From the NCBI GenBank assembly GCA_038237055.1, contig JBBRZD010000122.1, positions 1 to 8,717 on the forward strand: DNA of 8,717 nt, written 5' to 3'. The position numbers and the translations under genes were made by a program. The notes beneath the pieces are model-generated. The model did no database searches, was not told where the DNA came from, and saw nothing but the letters and a program-made list of their open reading frames with translations. The stretch's first letter is position 1, and every line of letters begins with the position of its first letter. Below are positions 5,842 through 8,717 of the stretch, piece after piece. The DNA is from Dokdonella_A sp038237055. Lineage in GTDB: Bacteria; Pseudomonadota; Gammaproteobacteria; Xanthomonadales; Rhodanobacteraceae.

Positions 5842-6720
5842 ATGGAGTTCAAGGACTACTACGAAATCCTCGGGGTCAAACCCGACGCAGCCGATGCTGA
5901 AATCAAGACGGTTTACCGGCGGCTGGCGCGCAAGTACCACCCGGACGTCAGCAAGGAAACGGGGGCCGAGGAGAAATTCAAGTCGATCAACGAAGCCTAC
6001 GAGGCGCTACGCGAGCCCGCTCGTCGCAAGGAATACGATCAGATCCGCGCCGGTGGTTATCGAGGCGGTGACGAATTTCGCGGAGCGCCACCGAACTGGC
6101 GGCGCGAGACGGGTGGCGACGGCGATGGCGACTACAGCGACTTCTTCGAATCGCTGTTCGGCAATCGGGCCGGCGGCGGCCGCGCTGGTCCGCGCCGCGG
6201 GCGCGATCTGCATGCTCAGATCACCGTCGACCTCGTTATGGCATATCAGGGCGGGCGCGAGCGCATCAGCCTGCGCGATGGCCAGGGTGAACGTACCCTT
6301 GAGGTGAAGATTCCAGCTGGCATCGTCTCCGGGCAACAGATTCGACTGAGTGGGCAGGGTTATCCTGGCACGAATGGAGGTACGGCGGGCAATCTGATTC
6401 TCGAGGTCGGCCTGCGCGAAGACACGCGTTTCCGCCTGGAAGGAACCCACGTGTTGCTTACCCTTCCAGTGGCGCCTTGGGAAGCGGCGCTCGGCGCCAC
6501 CGTGACGGTGCCGACACTCGGCGGCAATGTCGAGTTGCGCATTCCGGAGGGTTCGGACGGCGGGCGCAAAATGCGGCTACGCGGACGTGGCTGGCCAGGC
6601 AAGATGCCGGGCGATCAGATCGTCACGCTGGAAGTTCATGTGCCCAAGGCCGAGACCGACGCACAGCGTGCAGCGTACGAGGGAATGGCAGCATTGTTTG
6701 AATTCGATCCGCGCGCGTGA
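5842..6720 (+). CDS. cbpA: DnaJ-like cochaperone, CbpA type (J domain plus C-terminal substrate domain)
   Basis: This 292-residue type B Hsp40 stimulates DnaK ATPase and delivers substrates; E. coli CbpA also binds curved DNA. The J domain occupies residues 1-70 with the essential HPD at 33-35. A Gly-rich linker follows (about 71-120, including GGDGDGDYSDFFESLFG), then the two-lobed DnaJ C-terminal peptide-binding domain (about 121-285). There are no CxxCxGxG zinc-finger repeats and no cysteine at all, which separates it from DnaJ proper. GAGGT at 5832-5836 sits six bases before the ATG. The upstream hsp20 gene makes functional sense, but a strong terminator intervenes. The CbpM modulator gene that often follows cbpA is absent here; the next gene is convergent. 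Confidence 0.92.
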   Translation: MEFKDYYEILGVKPDAADAEIKTVYRRLARKYHPDVSKETGAEEKFKSINEAYEALREPARRKEYDQIRAGGYRGGDEFRGAPPNWRRETGGDGDGDYSDFFESLFGNRAGGGRAGPRRGRDLHAQITVDLVMAYQGGRERISLRDGQGERTLEVKIPAGIVSGQQIRLSGQGYPGTNGGTAGNLILEVGLREDTRFRLEGTHVLLTLPVAPWEAALGATVTVPTLGGNVELRIPEGSDGGRKMRLRGRGWPGKMPGDQIVTLEVHVPKAETDAQRAAYEGMAALFEFDPRA

Positions 6721-6731
6721 TCGCGCGCGGA
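6708..6731. terminator. Perfect hairpin spanning the cbpA stop codon
   Basis: TCCGCGCGCG (6708-6717) pairs perfectly with CGCGCGCGGA (6722-6731); the loop TGAT contains the cbpA stop codon TGA. It lies between two convergent genes whose stops are 29 nt apart. No T-tract follows on either strand, so it may be a bidirectional pause or 3'-end stabiliser rather than a standard terminator. Confidence 0.45.
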
Positions 6732-6749
6732 CCCGTGCGGGCGACCTGT

Positions 6750-7118
6750 TCAGGCGGCCGGCAGATATTCCTTGATGACGCGCGTCAGTTCCGCGTCGTC
6801 GATCGGCTTGGTCACGTAGTCCTTGGCGCCCTGACGCATGCCCCAGACGCGATCGGTGTCCTGATCCTTGGTCGTGACGAGCACAATCGGGATATGGCTG
6901 GTTTTCGGATCCTTGGCAATCGTGCGCGTTGCCTGGAACCCGTTGAGGTTCGGCATCACCACGTCCATCAGGATCAGGTCCGGCAATTCACGACGCGCGA
7001 CTTCGACGCCGGCAGCGCCATCCTCAGCGGTGAGGACCTGGTGGCCGAGCTTCTCGACCGTCCGTTGCATGCCGACTAGCTGCGACGGTGAGTCGTCGAC
7101 AATCAGTACTCTGGACAT
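6750..7118 (-). CDS. pilH: Single-domain response regulator, PilH-like
   Basis: This 122-residue CheY-like receiver has no output domain. It has the acidic pair Asp8-Asp9 (VLIVDDSP), phospho-acceptor Asp52 (ILMDVVMPNLNGFQATR), the Thr switch (VTTKDQDTDRVWGMRQGAKDY, Thr82/Thr83) and Lys104-Pro105 (TKP). The NGFQATR and TTKDQ-TD-VWG-RQGA-DY blocks closely resemble Pseudomonas PilH, which with PilG receives phosphate from the Pil-Chp kinase and modulates type IV pilus twitching and cAMP signalling. No pilG, pilI, pilJ or chpA is adjacent, so the symbol rests on sequence resemblance only. It lies 63 nt downstream of the reductase gene on the same strand, probably with its own promoter. GGGGAA about ten bases upstream is a mediocre ribosome binding site. 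Confidence 0.85.
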   Translation of the reverse strand: MSRVLIVDDSPSQLVGMQRTVEKLGHQVLTAEDGAAGVEVARRELPDLILMDVVMPNLNGFQATRTIAKDPKTSHIPIVLVTTKDQDTDRVWGMRQGAKDYVTKPIDDAELTRVIKEYLPAA

Positions 7119-7145
7119 TTCTTCGTTTCCCCTGTTGAAGGGTCC

Positions 7146-7151
7146 ATTCTA
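7146..7151 (-). promoter_or_regulatory. Candidate -10 for the pilH-like gene
   Basis: TAGAAT on the minus strand matches TATAAT at five of six positions, 27 nt before the ATG. The hexamer 17 nt upstream (TAGCAG) is a poor -35. It lies in the 63-nt gap after the reductase gene and would allow independent expression. Confidence 0.3.
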
Positions 7152-7181
7152 GACTCGCATCGCTCCTTCTGCTAGCGCCGC

Positions 7182-8180
7182 TCAGCTGATTTTCACAACC
7201 GTGCGGCCGAGCGATTTACCAGCCAGCATGGTATCGAAAACGGTGGGAATGTCAGCAAGCGCTACCTCCCGCTGCGCTATTGCTCCCAAATGAGCCGGTT
7301 TCCAGTCGCCGGCAAGGCGTTCCCATACCTGCTCGCGGATCGGTCGTGCGGTCCCGGCCGAGGCGATGCCGAGCAGACTAAGGCCCCGAATGATGAACGG
7401 CATCACCGTTGTAGCGAGGTCTGCCGAGGCGGCAAGTCCGCAACTGGCGATGTTGCCATAGGGATGAATCACCCGGCTCAGGCCCGCCAGCATGTCGCCG
7501 CCGACGTTGTCGATGGCGCCAGCCCAGCGCGCTGTTTCGAGGGGGCGCTGGCCCCAATGCAGACCTTCGCGCGCTATGCACTGCTTCGCTCCGAGGCCGA
7601 TCAGGTAGTCGAACTGGTCGACCTTGCCGGTAATCGCATGTGCCTCGAAGCCGGCGCAGGTGAGGATATCGATCGCAAGCGAGCCGACCCCGCCGGTTGC
7701 GCCGGTGACGACAATCGGACCCATCTCGGGTGTCTGCCCGTTGCGCACCATCTGGAACAGCGACAGGGCGGCGGTGAAACCGGCCGTGCCGAGCGCCATC
7801 GATTCGCGCAAAGTCAGCCCGGCCGGCAACGGAATCGTCCATTTCGATTCGAGCCTCGTGTATTCGGCATAACCTCCATCGCGCGTTTCCGACAGGCCGC
7901 AGCCGGTGCACAACACCTGGTCGCCTTCCTTGAACGCAGGATCGGTCGACGCGGCGACGTAGCCTGCTACGTCGATACCGCCATTGAGCGGAAACTTGCG
8001 CAGGATTTTGCCCTTGCCGGTCCCAGCCAACGCGTCCTTGTAGTTGACCGACGAGTAGGCGACTTTGACCAGGACTTCGCCCGGCGAAAGCTCGTCGACG
8101 CACATCTGCTCGATGCCGGCGCGATAGCCGCTGGCGTCGCTGTGGATACGGAAGGCGGGGAAGGAAGTTGCGATGGGCAT
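7182..8180 (-). CDS. acuI: YhdH/AcuI-type NADPH-dependent acrylyl-CoA reductase (zinc-free MDR family)
   Basis: This 332-residue cytoplasmic medium-chain dehydrogenase/reductase is of the quinone-oxidoreductase branch. E. coli YhdH and Rhodobacter AcuI reduce toxic acrylyl-CoA to propionyl-CoA. Matching blocks include SSVNYKDALAGTGKGKILRKFPL (residues 43-65, the subfamily hallmark), GGIDVAGYV, GTAGFTAALS (131-140), the nucleotide-binding VTGATGGVGS (158-167), WAGAIDNVGG, CGLAASADLATTVMPFIIRG and the C-terminal GRTVVKI. No structural zinc Cys cluster is present. The ATG at 8180 is chosen; a longer frame to 8255 is open only because it reads through the palindromic repeat at 8209-8245, giving a repeat-encoded DPGLRRDDD. 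No propionate or DMSP genes are near, so the natural substrate is not shown. The ribosome binding site is weak. Confidence 0.92.
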   Translation of the reverse strand: MPIATSFPAFRIHSDASGYRAGIEQMCVDELSPGEVLVKVAYSSVNYKDALAGTGKGKILRKFPLNGGIDVAGYVAASTDPAFKEGDQVLCTGCGLSETRDGGYAEYTRLESKWTIPLPAGLTLRESMALGTAGFTAALSLFQMVRNGQTPEMGPIVVTGATGGVGSLAIDILTCAGFEAHAITGKVDQFDYLIGLGAKQCIAREGLHWGQRPLETARWAGAIDNVGGDMLAGLSRVIHPYGNIASCGLAASADLATTVMPFIIRGLSLLGIASAGTARPIREQVWERLAGDWKPAHLGAIAQREVALADIPTVFDTMLAGKSLGRTVVKIS

Positions 8181-8208
8181 CTTGGTTGCTCGCGGTTGCG
8201 CAATATGA

Positions 8209-8245
8209 TCGTCATCCCGGCGCAGGCCGGGATCCAGCTCGTGAC
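8209..8245 (+). repeat. Palindromic intergenic repeat, copy 1 (left arm)
   Basis: The core is ATCCCGGC-GCAG-GCCGGGAT (8214-8233), an eight-pair stem with a GCAG loop. It is preceded by TCGTC and followed by CCAGCTCGTGAC. This is the type of dispersed bacterial repeat that translates spuriously as VIPAQAGIQ or DPGLRRDD. It lies between the reductase start and the GIY-YIG stop. Confidence 0.9.
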
Positions 8246-8251
8246 TTCCGA

Positions 8252-8542
8252 TCATGGGAGAATATCGGGATAGAGATCACGCCACAGAGGGTTGGCAGCT
8301 TCGATCGCCTTGACCTTCCAACTGCGTTTCCATTCCTTGATCGCTTTCTCGCGCAAGATCCCCGACTCCATCGTTTCGTGTTGCTCGAACCAGACCAAAT
8401 CGTGCACACCATACGTCTTCGTAAAGCCGTCGACCACGTCGCTCTTGTGTTCACATACGCGCTTGATGAGGTCGGAAGTCACGCCAACGTACAACGTTCC
8501 ATTCCATCCACTCGCCAGCATATAGACGCACGGCTGCTTCAT
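8252..8542 (-). CDS. Small GIY-YIG domain nuclease-like protein
   Basis: This 96-residue protein consists of a single GIY-YIG fold, like the YhbQ/UPF0213-type stand-alone family. Seen: VYMLAS (6-11) as the GIY strand, GTLYVGVTSDL (15-25) as the YIG strand, Arg28 in LIKRVCEH (catalytic Arg position), His32, a TKTYGVHDLVWFE strand, then the helix ESGILREKAIKEWKRSWK with the metal-binding Glu region (Glu66), and NPLWRDL near the end. Members of the fold cut DNA with one metal ion, but the cellular role of these short stand-alone proteins is not established. The start is fixed: an in-frame TGA lies three codons upstream, within the inverted repeat. No Shine-Dalgarno is visible. The gene is tightly bracketed by inverted palindromic repeats. 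No truncation is seen. Confidence 0.92.
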   Translation of the reverse strand: MKQPCVYMLASGWNGTLYVGVTSDLIKRVCEHKSDVVDGFTKTYGVHDLVWFEQHETMESGILREKAIKEWKRSWKVKAIEAANPLWRDLYPDILP

Positions 8543-8547
8543 GACGT

Positions 8548-8584
8548 GTCAAAAGCTGGATCCCGGCCTGCGCCGGGATGACGA
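8548..8584 (-). repeat. Palindromic intergenic repeat, copy 2 (right arm, inverted)
   Basis: On the minus strand this copy reads as copy 1 with CG changed to TT near the inner end. The core stem is 8560-8567 with 8572-8579 and loop CTGC. It lies five bases upstream of the GIY-YIG ATG, so it forms part of that gene's leader. Confidence 0.9.
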
Positions 8585-8611
8585 AATAGATTGGCGCAGT
8601 ATTCGCGAGGC

Positions 8612-8641
8612 TCGTCATTCCGGCGCAGGCCGGAATCCAGC
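8612..8641 (+). repeat. Palindromic intergenic repeat, copy 3 (diverged)
   Basis: The core is ATTCCGGC-GCAG-GCCGGAAT (8617-8636). It matches copy 1 at 28 of 30 positions, and the two differences (C to T, G to A) face each other in the stem, so pairing is kept. It is oriented opposite to copy 2, 27 nt away, and similarity ends after CCAGC. Confidence 0.88.
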
Positions 8642-8717
8642 ATGTCAGTCACATGCCACGCGACTCACCCGCGGGCGCACGTACGCTAATTCGCTTTGTG
8701 AATTGCGCGCTTGTCGA
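8642..8717. other. Non-coding right end of window
   Basis: No gene, promoter or RNA is recognised in the last 76 nt. A loose inverted repeat, AATTC...GAATT around 8688-8704, is too short and AT-simple to interpret. Confidence 0.4.

Larger units (their letters stand above)
8209..8584. mobile_element. Putative 376-bp miniature element: GIY-YIG gene between 37-bp terminal inverted repeats
   Basis: The left arm (8209-8245) and right arm (8548-8584) are inverted copies of one palindromic repeat, identical at 35 of 37 positions. Between them lies one gene, starting five bases inside the right arm and ending six bases inside the left arm. No clear target-site duplication is seen outside the arms. 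The layout is that of a minimal transposable unit, but mobility is inference: the arms belong to an abundant intergenic repeat type and the arrangement could come from independent insertions. Confidence 0.42.

Noticed and set aside
8191..8203. GCGGTTGCGCAA shared with the terminator stem at 5791-5802
   Set aside because: The match is short and is confined to a self-complementary GC-rich motif; no flanking similarity is seen.
8181..8255. N-terminal extension of the reductase by 25 residues
   Set aside because: It is a translation of the palindromic repeat (DPGLRRDDD), a known annotation artefact.
8583..8592. Target-site duplication for the GIY-YIG element
   Set aside because: Flanks ATATGA (left) and AATAGA (right) share too little to call a duplication.
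8209..8641. CRISPR-like array of three repeats
   Set aside because: Copies alternate in orientation, spacers are a gene and a 27-nt gap, and no cas gene is present.

Overview
The window is GC-rich bacterial chromosome. It most resembles a gammaproteobacterium of the Xanthomonadales (Lysobacterales): GyrA keeps E. coli numbering at the quinolone-resistance and catalytic positions, mtnA lies next to gyrA as I recall from Xanthomonas and relatives, a PilH-type regulator is present, and the intergenic palindromes are of kinds common in that order. The genus is not resolved. Everything here was read by eye, with no database search.

Layout. 89-4438, plus strand: mtnA (methionine salvage), a GtrA-family membrane protein 21 nt downstream, then gyrA behind a 285-nt gap with its own likely promoter. 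4439-4635: a non-coding block of three consecutive short palindromes. 4636-5115, minus strand: a Prx5/PrxII-type peroxiredoxin. It diverges from an Hsp20 small heat-shock gene (5267-5707), which has two sigma-32-like -35 boxes and a leader that can fold over its ribosome binding site. A strong intrinsic terminator separates hsp20 from a DnaJ-like cochaperone gene of the CbpA type (5842-6720). Two minus-strand genes converge on it: a PilH-like single-domain response regulator (6750-7118) and, upstream of that, a YhdH/AcuI-type acrylyl-CoA reductase (7182-8180).

8209-8584 holds the most unusual structure. A small GIY-YIG nuclease gene (96 codons) fits almost exactly between two 37-bp inverted copies of a palindromic intergenic repeat (35/37 identical), with 5-6 nt to spare at each end. 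A third, more diverged copy lies just outside at 8612-8641. The unit looks like a 376-bp miniature element with terminal inverted repeats that carries only a nuclease.

The centre of the window reads as a stress cluster: peroxide removal, a holdase and an Hsp70 cochaperone, with heat control plausible at both transcription and translation. The flanks are housekeeping genes. The right end (8642-8717) and the first 88 nt hold no recognisable gene.
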